This document shows positions 31,570 through 43,465 of a stretch of 64,000 nucleotides of DNA, one piece after another. The stretch comes from Mesorhabditis belari. Lineage: Eukaryota > Nematoda > Chromadorea > Rhabditida > Rhabditidae. Made by a program: the position numbers and the translations under genes. The notes under the pieces were generated by a model. It was not told the origin of the DNA and made no database searches. It saw nothing but the letters and a program-made list of their open reading frames with translations. The DNA is taken from assembly GCA_958450365.1 (NCBI GenBank), contig CAUEEP010000920.1, positions 831,501 to 895,500 on the forward strand, in the 5' to 3' direction. How positions within the stretch are numbered: the first letter of the stretch is position 1; every line of letters begins with the position of its first letter.

Positions 31570-32245
31570 GAAAATTGAATAAAAGTTTTCATTTTTTGTT
31601 GGTTCCTGATGAAATGATGTTTGTTACGTCTATTGTACCTTATCTATAAATCTATTTTATCTATAAACATACAGATATACAATATCCTGTACTATCTAAT
31701 ATGTTGGCTTTTTAACATATTTTGGAAATCCACTCTGAACGAGGAAATTTTTAATCTGGGTTTCTTTTTGCACTTGAAATTTTTTACTTTTCCTTTTTTT
31801 CCTCGTCACTTTTCCCACTTTTCCCACCCATTTGCCAAGTAGCCGTTCTTTGTGACTCAATTAATCACTAATTTTTGATAGCTGACCCTAAAACTTTTTC
31901 TAGAGTCAATATTTCTCGGATCTGTTTCTAGATTCGAGTCCGGCATGAAATTTTAGACTAGTTGGGTGAGTTTGGGAAAAAAAGATAATTTCTGAAAAAA
32001 TTATAAGGTTCGAAATGAAGTGCTGACATTATAACTTTTTAACAGAATCTACATTTCGTCCCAAACTCAGTCCCAAAACTAACTAGTCGAGAATTTTATG
32101 CCGGACTCAAATCTGAAAACAGATCAGAGAAAAGACCTCAACCCCAGTGTCTCAAAGAATAAATGCGAAACAGACGTGCATCCAATCTTGCTTTCAAGTT
32201 TTGGTTCAGATTTTCCGTATTCGTTTAATAAGGATCTTAAGGAAG
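31570..32245. other. Upstream region of operon copy B
   Basis: It holds an inverted-repeat element (about 31877-32125) and the trans-splice acceptor region before the gene 1 ATG. It lacks about 250 bases, including the hairpin, present upstream of copies A and C. Confidence 0.5.
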
Positions 32246-35200
32246 ATGGCGTTCTTTACGTTCAACGGGGTGACGAAAAAGCTGAAAGTGGCGGCGGTGA
32301 AACCGGCGGTGCTCTCGACGGTGTTCAAACTCGAGCCCGACTCGATCGTGATCACCGACGACGACGAGGGAGAAGTGCATCTGCCCGATGGGGCTCGATT
32401 CGATCCACCGCTCATCGACGGGCGTCGATACAGTGTTTGCATTTTAGCCTTTTTTCTAAATTTAACAGCTTACTGTATTTGCTTACCTTAAATTATACAA
32501 TCAGCTTCAGTAGAGAACCAAGTTCACAAATTAACTCTGGTTATCATGATTTCAATGAAGGTCTGGATAGTAGATATAGTGAAACCCACAAATACGACAT
32601 TAATTTTTTTCCGTACCTAATAGTTTCGCAGGTGGGTTCGATCGGATCGGTTTGTATCGGATACGGCTCTCGGATCGGATGCAATCGATAGGTCGGACCC
32701 ATTGGATCGGATCAGACCGGATGTATTCGATAGGCGAATTATCGGATCGGATGAAACCGGAAATTTTCTTCAAAAACGCAAATTTTGGAGATTTTCTGAA
32801 TCGAATAGGATCGGATATATCTGATATATCCCATTGACCAGATTCACCGGAACGGATCGGATTGCAATGGTAATCTTCTCTTTAGGTGGACGGGTTCGAG
32901 CTGGCTTCGGGATCAAGGGCCCGGATCAAGGAACAACAAATTGATGTGGGTAGTTGATTATATTAAAGTTTGTTCAGTTCGGGCGTTCATAAGTTCGTCT
33001 AGTTCGTTCACTTCACTTCAGTGAACGAACTGCACGGACTTTCAAATTCCGACAACTAGAAAGTGCTTTCTAGAAAATCCGTGCAGACCAAAGTTTGCGT
33101 TTGCTCCGAAACCAAGTGGATCTTATAGAATTTTGACTTGTGATTATTAGCTGCCACAACCCGGGTAAATGCTAAATATTTTGTGAAGAAGTTTTTGAGC
33201 ATACTTCATACGTGGCTTTTCTCTTTACGGTTTTCTTTCTTGAAGATGAAATCTTGTTGTTACCACTAAACTTTTCAGAACAGCCATCGGTTAATTTGGA
33301 AGCCGTAACAGTTTAGGAAATTCCTTTGAAAAAATTGAAAAAATACCTTGCTGACCTCATAACTTTTTTCCGAAAATATATTCTTGTCTCAACCTGACCC
33401 ACCTAGTGCATAATTTCATGCCAGACTCAGATCTGAAAACAGATCCGAGAAATATTGACGCTAGAAAAAGTTATGGGGTCAGCTATCGAATTTTCGGGAT
33501 TTTGATAAGGGGATCATTTGAAGTTCTTTTCAGAAGCTGATCACCGGCTTGATCTCAACGACGAGCGATCTGGACCACTGTGTGGGAATGTTGTACAATG
33601 CTCCTCAGGCTGTGGTCCTTGTCGAAGCTCTTGCTATCTTAGCCGCTCCGGCCACTGATCCATCGCTTGTCAGTGAAGAGATGCCCCTCGGAGAGTTCAG
33701 AAGACTCAAGACACCATCGTCTTTCAAGGTGGATTTTTGAACTATGATAGGTCAAAATCACCATTGATTAGGCTTCGCTGTACCAAGTGGCCTCGTCAAT
33801 GTGCAACGCTTTCCGGACGGCCGACGTCTCGATGATGACCATCAAGGCGAAACTGGCGGATTTGCCCGATGACTTCGTGTCGACACTGGAAGTGACTGGA
33901 GAGGTATTGAATGAATATTTGAAAATTTATATGAAACATATGTGCACTAATAGATGTGCATTTAAAAAGCAATTAAACATGGGCATTTATAAAAAAAGGC
34001 TTTCACTATTCTTTCAAATATAAAAGTGTTTTCCTGAAGTAGCGAGTAGCAGATAGAATACCAATAAAAAAATTATAACTTTCATAATGTTTACTTTGAA
34101 TACAGATTCACAAACCAAATTTACGGAATGATGATGTCGCTACTCTCCTCAAGAAGATCCTCAAGCGGACCACCGATCGAATTGCCGAAGCGTCGAAGAA
34201 ATGCGTGGAAATGGCCAAAAAGTCGAGTCAGACATTTCACGAGACCATCAATGTTATCGACGAGCTGTGTCAAGCCGCTATGGTCACAAAGGGAACCAAT
34301 GAGGCGGCTTTGACGGAATTGAAGAAACTGAAAGTGGACTTGGATCGACGAAAACAAGCACTGCAAATGGCCGAACAAGAGCTCCGACAACAGCACGAGG
34401 AGACAAAAAAGCGAGCAAAGGAGGTGGGTGCTGTATGCTAGACATGAACATTAGAGAGTAAATGCACGGAATTCTTGTTTTGCACAGCATAATTTTGAAA
34501 TGCAACAAGAATCGATTGCCTAGGTGTACCGGTTACGTGGTTACTACTGTAGTTGCTGTTTTTGGATTAGCTAAGCCTACAAGCAGCTTTTCCAAAGTTT
34601 AGTAAAACAAGGAAGATGGTTTAGGATCAGGGGGCGAACAGTGGCAATGTGGGAAACATTTTCTAGGCGTCTATCTATGGTGGAGTGATGGATACGGTGA
34701 AAGCGGTCGAGAGCCAAAAGGAGAAGAAACTCCGGAAAGAGCTCAAGAAGACGACAATGGAACTGTCGGGAATTTTGGGGAAACTGACGAATTTGGATCT
34801 GGAGAAGGTCGATCTAGACGATATCATCAGCTATCTTCAAGATGGAATTCAGTACTTGGGAAAGGTTTGCTAATATCTCAGCAAACATCAAATGAAATCA
34901 AACAGTTTTTAGGTGAAAGAGAATTGGAACGAGCTGACTAACTTCTTCGATGCAATCCTGATTTTGGTGGAAACGAATCTGAAGGACAACATTGACTCTT
35001 TTCTCTTTTCTCGGGTACAGTAGGAATTTAATTAGAAACTATGTTTGATTAGATACGACAGACATCTTTCTAAAAAACTAAAAACCAATGTTGCAGTCGA
35101 ATCATATTCAAATCTGAAATTCCAGGACCCGGCGTCTAGACGTTGCATGTTGGAAAGTGCGCTGAAGGCGACCGGTTACTGTATCCAAGTGAGCAATTGT

Positions 35201-36342
35201 GCCGAGATCTACACAAAAGTCTCCCGCCTATATGTCATGCCAACAATCAACGGAGTCGGAAAGCAATTCGCTCTGACAAATGCCGACGCTAAAGTGAGTT
35301 CGAGTTTTTTGTTTGAGTTCCAACTTTACGCGCTTGTATCTCCAAAACCACAAAACCAATTTTGACAAATTTGGTATCATTTTGTTGGAAAAGACGTGAA
35401 TTTTCTTAAAATAAAGTTACATTTGAGAAAGAGCAATTTGTTCTACAAAATTTCGATGTGATCGGATTCGGACGCCTCAAAAAATGTTGTGAAATTCGAA
35501 CATCCGAATCCGACCACATCGAAATTTTGTAGAAAAAAAGAGCTCTTTCTCAAATGTAACTTTATTTTAAGAAAATTCACGTCTTTTCCAACAAAATGAG
35601 CTATGGTACATGTGATTTGACAAATGTTTAGGTTACTAAAAAGGAGTCACAAAAACAGTCCTTTTTGAAGGTTTTTTGTTAAAAATTTTTTAGCCTCTTA
35701 ATAAAATAAAAAGATATATACGTCATTTTGTACAGCAAAAATTTATGCATCGATTGATACCAAAACCATAAAAAATATCAATCCTGCGCGTTTGCAGGAA
35801 TGTGGTCGGATCCGGACGCCTGGTCTGATTCGGACATAACATATAGTATACATACATGATTTCGGGCAGGGCTCGGTTGCATCCGATGGGTCGGACCCAC
35901 CGGATCGGCTCGGATCGGATGTATTTAATGAACGGATCAGATTAGTTCAGATAAAGCCTCAAATTTTCTTCAAAAAACAACGCATATTTTGGAAAAATTT
36001 TGAATCGGATAAGATCAGATATATTCAATGCTCAGGCTCGTCGGACTTATGCGAACTTATCGGATCGAATCAGATTCATTTGATTGTCAATTTTACCTGA
36101 TCAGATATATCCGACACGATAACCATCAACTTCTTACAATTCCAACATGATCAACGTTCTTTGTCTTCTTCATCAACGTAAAGAGTTCTTTTCAGGCAAA
36201 GAAGGGCGATATCGAGAACATGCTCAACGCGTCGGTGCGCGGTGTGCAAACTTTAATCGAAAACGAGCGAAAGAATTTCAACGAAAGATTCAAGGACCAA
36301 ATGATCGGATATGCGGATAGCTATGCGAATTGCAGCACCTGA
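32246..36342 (+). pseudogene. Operon gene 1, copy B, broken
   Basis: Exons 1-5 are open (32246-32434, 32886-32945, 33534-33728, 33772-33903, 34106-34423), with a shortened exon 2. Exon 6 starts at 34625 but meets TAG where copy A has TTG. It is then fused by a deletion of about 1 kb to exon 8 (near 34712), losing exon 7. Exon 9's end near 35010 is scrambled. Exons 10 (35127-35294) and 11 (to 36342) remain. Confidence 0.85.
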
Positions 36343-36527
36343 TCGACCCGTTCAACAAGCATCTTAAGAATATCTCTTGGAAAATAAGAATATCTCTTGT
36401 TTCTTTGATGTTTATAAAATAAATTGATTTTTGTTGAGTTGGTTTTGTATTTTGAAGATTTTGAATATCTTTGTATCTATCAAAACTTATGGCTCTTTTA
36501 TGTTTAACTTTGGTTTCAGTGTGGCTC

Positions 36528-36625
36528 TGGCTGAGTGGTAGTGCGTCTCGGCGTCCGATCTGCCAAGTTGAACAACATTGGGCTCGGTTAGTCTTGGATT
36601 CGATCCCAGCCCAATGCAATCTTTT
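36528..36625 (+). repeat. Chimeric tRNA/5S SINE (block B), fused to a gene 2 exon 1 remnant
   Basis: The first codons of gene 2 (ATGGCTCTGGCT form, here GTGGCTCTGGCT) run straight into the SINE at GGCTGAGTGG. About 900 bases between, with most of exon 1 and all of exon 2, are gone. Both original sites share TGGCT and AG, so the deletion used short matching sequence. Confidence 0.75.
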
Positions 36626-36775
36626 CTCCTTTCTTTCTTTTTACACGTTGGGGTGGGAAAGGTTACGGGTTCGATTCCTCTATGGGCAAAGAAATTATAT
36701 CTACTATACATAAAAGAGCAGGGTCAGTCCGTCTGTGCATCTCATATTTCGTTTTTTTAAAAAGCAAAAGTCCCA

Positions 36776-36835
36776 ACACAGCCGGGAGTCGAACCCGGTT
36801 CGTGTGGGCGTGGGCAAGTGTCTGTCCGACCGTTC
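36776..36835 (-). repeat. tRNA-like T-arm sequence, minus strand
   Basis: The minus strand carries GGGTTCGACTCCCGG, a perfect B box with T-arm pairing. The A-box side is poor. A copy is at 49887-49945; block A lacks it. Confidence 0.5.
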
Positions 36836-37161
36836 GTCCGTCTGTAGCCGTCTTGGGGCCAAGAAAAATAAATTTTTTTGAAAGTCTTAAAGTATAATAT
36901 AGTTCTGCCATTTGAAGTAAAAATTAAAAAGTAAAAATTGAGTGGCACTACGGGGAGAGGAGGGTTGAACTAGGTCGTATGAGCCGTGGACAAGCGCACT
37001 TCCGACTGCACGACGGCGACAAAAACTATGTGTCATCCCCAATGTCCGCCGTTAGGCGAGTTTTTCTGGCTGGCATGTATAAAAGAAGAAATATTAGGTT
37101 TGAATCCGACACGAATTCACACTGGATTCTTTGACGGATAAGCTAATGAGATATGTTTCAG

Positions 37162-38038
37162 TTACGCCACGAGCAACTCGAGGAGGAGCAGCGACTGCGA
37201 CAGCTACGATGGGAAAACGAGCGTCACAACGAGAATACAAAGAATTGTGTGGTCGTACAAGGGGGATTGGCCGGAGCATTCGCCGTATTGGGGGCACTTG
37301 GTTGGTTATCGGAAATGGATAGGGCAATTTTTCGGATCACTTTTTTCTCTCTTTTCATTCCTATAACTAACTTTTAGCTGTGATCTTCCCGCCAGTCGGT
37401 GTGCCGGCACTGTTCGCTGTTGGTGGAACGGCTGCCACCGGTGTGGCCGCTGGCGTGGTCGGCATCATCGAACAAGCGAAAAAGGCCTCAGAAGAGAAGT
37501 TGAACAGTCTCCGCGAGAACATTTCAAATGTTGGTAGACATCTTGATCAGCTCAAAAGTGAGTTTTCAATGTCGCCTAGACGATGCAGTTGAATAAAATG
37601 TCGATCAGATTCGGGCCTTTTTTGAATTCTGTACCGTTTTACAGTATGTATCAGCCGATTACGCCTTTTTATATAGCATTTAGTCCAAAAATAGTTGCTC
37701 TGAAAGCAAGAATTTCAGAAGAGATCAAGAACGACGAGGAACTGGTGCAATGGTACCGGAAACAGATTCACGAGGCAAACGTGAAGCTGGACCAGGCAAA
37801 TCGGAGCATCATCGAGTGTGGCGATATGCAAAAGAATATCAATATTTGGACGGATCACTTGGGTGCCTGGATCGCTTTCCTCATCAAAATCACCCCGGAA
37901 GCCGGCCGAATCCAGGGAAATGTCGAGGGAAATACTCGCTGGCTTCGGCGCTCCATTGAGGAATTTAAGATCACTTTCAGCGGAGAGATCAACATTCTAA
38001 TCGAGGCGTGCGCGAAGATTTTGGCGATCCAAAATTAG
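37162..38038 (+). pseudogene. Operon gene 2, copy B, without its first two exons
   Basis: Exons 3 (37162-37300), 4 (37378-37557) and 5 (37695-38038) are open and keep the hydrophobic hairpin and the C-terminal helices. The start exon and coiled-coil exon 2 were deleted. There is no obvious substitute start. It ends without the Ser-rich tail, as in copy C. Confidence 0.8.
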
Positions 38039-39956
38039 AAAGATCAACCACTCCTTTAAAATGCTGTTTGAATGTGTTTTTATTTGTACTTTGGAAAATA
38101 TTAACGCATTTAATATTTTTTTTGACTGATTTTTTTACATGAATAAAGTATTGATATATATGATCCCTGAACACTCCTACTAGTTTTATTTATGCCAAAA
38201 GCTCCTTGAGTTCCAATATTTTGCTATTTTTTGGTCAAAACTTCCTGTTACTTCAAAACATCCTCTTATTTACCTGTAAACCAGACAAAATGCCAGCTTC
38301 ACCATCTCAAACTCACAGCAAAATTGCACCCAAGAATTTCATTGAAAGAAAAAATGACAAAATTAGTTTCAAATAGATTTGCCATTGGGCTGTTCAACTT
38401 TTTTCCGCTCAAATTGAACGTTTCGGAGAGAAATTAGCTTTTAGAAGAAAAACTGCAAAGAAAAAAACCTCGACCTATTTGTTAATCTCTAAGCCTCGAT
38501 CTCATTACCGTATTCCCTCCACTTTAGAAAATATGGGTCACTTTTTTCAATGTGCTGATCTCACTCGTTATTTTTGGATCTTTTGGAAGCGTTTACCGGT
38601 ATTTTCACAATAAGCTTTCTTTTGTGTGCATAAATTTAACACTGGAATAAAAATTTATTGAATCTAAAATAATTGCATATAAAAATTTGCATTAAACAAA
38701 TAAACCCAAAAAAAGCATCAATTTTCTCTTCATACACAAAAATCAGACTACGAAAGATGCTCGGGCTTCGCTTGCCAGGTAAATTTTTATTATTTTAACT
38801 TGCTACTCGACATTTTATGCTTGCAAAAAGCTATAAAAGTAGAGAAAATCAGAAGTTATTTGACTGTTTTTATACATTCCGAGTGCCCCCCTTTCCGACG
38901 TTTTTGGCCCATAACTTTCTTCAAACTTAACTTTTTTGACTGATTTAGTTATCATTTTATTTCTTACATTAAAACAAATCTAATGATCTAATGAATCTGA
39001 TAATCTAATAAGTTTGAAGAAAGTTATGGGCAAAAAACGTTTAGAGGAACATAGGGCCCCCCCCCCCCGCCCCTATGTCCCTCTAAACTCGGAATGTATC
39101 ACTGTTTTCACATATTCCGTCAAATTGGTTTTCTAAAACGTACTTGTTTTAAAAGCTATAAAAAGTAGAGAAAATCAGAAGTTATTTGCCTGTTTTTATA
39201 CATTTCGGGTGCCCGCCCCTCTCATGTTTTTATAGCTTGTTGTTAAAAATTGTTGAAATTGTTAAAAGTTCATCGTTGCGCAACTGAATATCCGCTACAG
39301 TTTTGGGTATATAAGCCTTTCCAGAGAAAAACTTTTCATTTCGCTTTGATGCACTCGTGCAGATTACGCTTTTTTAGACTTGTTTTTGAATTTTTAAAAC
39401 TTTACCACTGTTTATAATGTTTTTACTTTCAGCTACGATGAAATTGTTTGGTCGCTCGACGAAGACGGCACCTGAGATGGCGAAAGGACTCAAAGACGCT
39501 CTTCTTTTGATTGAAGTCGACAAAGAGAAGGATCGACGACGGGGAATTGAAGATGCCGGGAAACACCTGATGGCAATCAAAATGATGATTCAAAGCAATG
39601 AAGGACAGGAATCTGCAATTGAAATGGTAAGGGTTTTGGTGCTTCATGAGGCTGTGGTGGAATCACCTATTCTAGTGTGGCTGAGTTATCCAATCTAGTA
39701 ATCAACAAATTGGGCAAGAATGCGTTTGGAGGTACTCGTTAGGTTTAGAACTAGACGCCATTCTTTGTTGAGCAAAATTTGGTTGCAAATGTTTAAATAG
39801 GGATTGTTCAAACTTTACTTACATATGACTTTGTGTTGCAAAGTGCCATCTCCAAACCATCCGCAGCACTTTATTAATTTAGCTTTGCATGCACCTCTGT
39901 TGATTTAGTATAGAGACGAGAAAAATGTAACTGCAATCAATGCTACACATCAATTA

Positions 39957-41422
39957 CCCTAGAGTCGCGAGTATAAGTTCTGTTTGGTTTTTGCATTGAC
40001 GGCTGTCTCCGGTGCGGTGTGTCGAGGGTTCGAACCCCGCTGCAGCATAACTTTTTTGCTTTTTAAGAACAATAATAAAAGTTTATATAACAATAAAAAT
40101 GTATAAAAACCCAACAAAAAGAAATTCAAAGCAATTAAAGCGACATAAAAAAGAATTCTGTGCTTAGCTTCGAAACTGTTTCATCCGTCAAAGCTCTTCG
40201 AAATCCATTAATAATGCAAGAAGAGGGGACCGCATCGAAACTTTTCCTTACCCATTCCGCAACTGTCTCGTAGCTTTTTTTTTGTCTCGACAGGGTAAAT
40301 TGGTCGTTTCGGCTATCGGACATCCATTCTTCCCAGTGAGCCTTTAGATTGTCCTTGAATGGCTTATTGACGCTGATGTCAAGCGGTTGTAGAAATCGAG
40401 TTAGCCCTCCTGGAATCACAGCCAGCTTCGAGTGTTGCTGAATTTCAGCCTTGACATTATCGGTTAAGTGACAGCCAGCTGGGTCCAATACGAGCACTGA
40501 TTCTTCGGATTTGGCCGCCGGATTTGCTTGTCGCAACCAAATTTCATTGATCCACTCCTTCATCAAGTCCGAATTCATCCACCCTGTCGGATTAGCTTTG
40601 ATGATCACACCGGGAAAATTTCCTTTAGGAAGAGTCTTTCGCTTGAAAATGAGTATCGGTGGGAGTTTCGATCCATCGGCTAGAATTCCGAGCACAACTG
40701 TGAAATTCGTCTTCTCATTTCCTGTTGAAGCGATCGAAATATCATCCTTTCCTTCGACTGTTCAGTTGGAAACAATGTCGAATGGAACCGGAACCTCGTC
40801 TAAATTTCCAAAATTGTTTGGTGAAACATCATAAAATTCTCGACAGAACGATCGAAAAGATGATTTCTTGCTTTGACAGTCCTTTGGAAGTGGTTGTCCA
40901 ACGCTCGTCCTCCGCCGCATCGACAAACCATTCCGCCTCATGAAATTTTGAATCCACGAATTGCGGGGTGAAAACGGACGAATCCCAAGTTTCGTTGCAA
41001 TCTTCATGGCTTCTCGTTTCATTGCCGGTCCATTTACAGCTCGTTGTTTTGATCGCCTCTCCAGAACCCATGCCTTCAGATCTTTCGCCACATCCGGGCA
41101 TTTTGCCCTGAATCCTTGGAAAGCTCGCTTATTTTTTTGGTGAAGTCATCAGTGCCGGCTCAGCTTGTTTCCAGCGGTTAATCATCTGTTCGGCGACTTC
41201 AAATTCGATCGCAGCCGCGTTCGTTCCAAGTTTCATCGCAAATTTGACCGCTTCGAGCTTCGTTTCGGCGGTGTACGACCTTCTTCTCATCGTATCTAAA
41301 ATGAAAAACGTTAGTAAAATAAAAAACAATAAAAAACAATAAAAATGAAAGAAAGAAGAAAATTTTCCATCAGAGCCCTTTAAATGTAAATTAAGGCAGA
41401 ACTTATACTCGAGACTTTAAGG
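39957..41422 (-). mobile_element. pogo/Tigger-like transposon, 1466 bp
   Basis: The inverted ends are CC(C/T)TAGAGTC-type followed by CGAGTATAAGTTCTG (39957-39985 and 41394-41422), with TA at 39955-39956 and 41423-41424. Blocks A and D show the empty site as one TA in AATTAATGTT. A minus-strand transposase occupies most of it. A tRNA-like B box (GGGTTCGAACCCC, about 40028) lies near its left end. Confidence 0.9.
40135..41290 (-). pseudogene. pogo/Tc5-type DDE transposase, lightly damaged
   Basis: From the ATG at 41290 it shows an N-terminal helix-turn-helix (YTAETKLEAVKFAM), a CENP-B/Tc5-like DNA-binding half (GPAMKREAMKIA, NSWIQNFMRRNGLS) and a DDE_1-type core. The core has Asp in NLDEVP, in LVLDPAGCH and in LQPLDISVNKPF. 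Only two lesions are seen: a frame change in a run of seven A (41130 region) and one stop near 40762. The insertion may be young; the frame change could be a sequencing error. Confidence 0.85.
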
Positions 41423-41904
41423 TAATGTTTGTTTATAAATAACATCAACTAACTTATCTTTTAAACATTTAAAATTCTTTTACTTTAGAACAGCCAACTG
41501 CTGACGGAGTTTATGAAAGGAGATATCGCTCGACACATTATCATCAACTTGAGCCTGCTCGATTTTGAAAGCCGCAAGGATGCAGTTCTGATTATCGGAT
41601 CGATGTTACGCCGACAGGTACTTTCATTCTTCATTCGATGTTGGTTTTTATTTAGCACGGAGTTCGCTGGGCCATGGCCGAACATTTGGCCTAGTGTCCC
41701 GAGGTGTTCGATCATCTTGTTAACTGGTGAGTAGTTTTTGATTCAGTGCAGTTACCGTTTATACTGAAGAAAACAAGCACTTTACAAGTTTTTTAGTTAC
41801 GAAGGTAGTGAGCTGTGTTCGGCTGTTGGCAAAATTCTCCGAGACTCCATTCGGCATGAAGTTTGTTGCTCTTTAACTTTGATTGTTTAGAGACTTGCTA
41901 GCAT

Positions 41905-42486
41905 GTTGCTGATCTCGCTGCTGATGTCACTCAAAGGCGTTATGGAAGAGCACGAGTCGTTGAGGTGGATGGACTTTGAATTGTTTATATACCAAATTAT
42001 TTAGGCTGTTTCAAACGAGCTTGTGCAGGTAATCTTTATAGATGAGGGACGACTGCAATGGGTCAAGCCAATCTGTTTGGCAGTGATGCCAGTGAGTTGT
42101 GCTTCCAATTCACTTAAAATGTATTCTAGGACAATTTCTGCTATCATCCTTGGCAAGCAATGTACATGTGTCTGGGTGGAGTTTCCCCAATTGATTCGGT
42201 AAAGTGGTAAAGTTAATACGTACTCTCGTGATCATTTTTGATTTTAGACTGAACCAAGGACTGAAAGTTGGACTGGAAAACATGATGCGGCTTTTCGTGA
42301 AATCATTCGAGAGTTTGAACTGTTTAAGGTAAAAGCTTGGCTACAATATTATTAATTTAAAGCGTTCTATACATTATGTTGCGGTAAAATAGTCTTTGTT
42401 GTTTGAAAAGGTACAAGCTGAATTTTAGGTTGTGGTCATCAAAAGCACAAAGGAAAGATTATTAGCTGGTGTAAAAGAAAAATGAC
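41905..42486 (+). pseudogene. Tudor gene fragment, block C
   Basis: It matches the Tudor gene from exon 3 to the start of exon 7 with introns. Exon 6 carries a small rearrangement near 42255 (AAGGACTGAAAGTTGGACTG in place of AAGACCTCGTTGGACTG). The fragment ends in the same foreign tail and stop as block A. Confidence 0.8.
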
Positions 42487-43465
42487 TGAAAATTGAATAA
42501 AAGTTTTCATTTTTTGTTGGTTCCTGATGAAATGATGTTTGTTACGTCTATTGTACCTTATCTATAAACATACAGATATACAATATCCTGTAGTATCTAA
42601 TATGTTGGTTATTTAACATAATTTGGAAATCCACTCTGAACGAGGAAATTTTTAATCTGGGTTTCTTTTTTGCACTTGAAATTTTTTACTTTTCCTTTCT
42701 TCCTCGTCACTTTGGCATCGTTTCCCCACTTTTCCCACCCATTTGCCAAGTAGCCGTTCACTGTGACTCAATTAATCACTAATTTTTGATAGCTGACCCC
42801 AAAACTTTCTTAGAGTCAATATTTCTCGGATCTGTTTCTAGATTCGAGTCCGCCATGAAATTCTAGACTAGTTGGGTGAGTTTGGGAAAAAAAGATAATT
42901 TCTGAAAAAATTATAAGGCTAGAAATGAATTGCTGACATTATAACTTTTTAACATAACATTTCGTCCCAAACTCACGTAACTAGTCGAGAATTTTATGCC
43001 GGACTCAAATCTGAAAACAGATCAGAGAAATATTGACTCTAGAAAAGGTTATGGGGTTAACGATCAAATTTTTGGGATTCTGACCGTCTTCTGCAGAAAA
43101 GATGCACTATACAGTGGAGGAAAAACATTGCCAACTTTAAAAACTGACTAGTCACTGTGGACGATGACTGGTTTTTCCAAAAACATACATGTTGGGTAAA
43201 TGCAGTTGCCCCTACCTGCATTTAATGTTGTAATTGAATAGTGTCAAGGTTTATTCCTTGGTCGTACGACTAGATGTTACATGAGCCCGGACTGAGGATC
43301 AGAGTCGTTTCCGGCGCCCTTTGTCTGGGCGTAGCCCAGACCAGAGAGCCGCTGACCTCAACCCCAGTGTCTCAAAGAATAAATGCAAAACAGAGGTGCA
43401 TCCAATCTTGCTTTCAAGTTTTGGTTCAGAGATTCAGTATTCTTTTAATAAGGATCTTAAGGAAG

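Larger units (their letters stand above)
28126..38460. repeat. Duplicated block B
   Basis: It holds the irk last exon copy, MO25 exon 1 with the mariner, pieces of MO25 exons 2-4, a second MO25 exon 1, a tiny Tudor remnant and a damaged operon copy. It is the most rearranged of the three blocks. Confidence 0.8.
39438..42004 (+). pseudogene. MO25 copy C, truncated and fused to Tudor DNA
   Basis: Exons 1 (39438-39626), 2 (41489-41617), 3 (41656-41726) and 4 (41797-41860) join in phase exactly as in block D. Exon 5 starts at 41891 but after about seven codons switches to Tudor exon 3 DNA in another frame and stops at 42004. The product, if made, would be about 190 residues of N-terminal MO25 with a 30-residue foreign tail. 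A transposon lies in intron 1. Confidence 0.85.
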
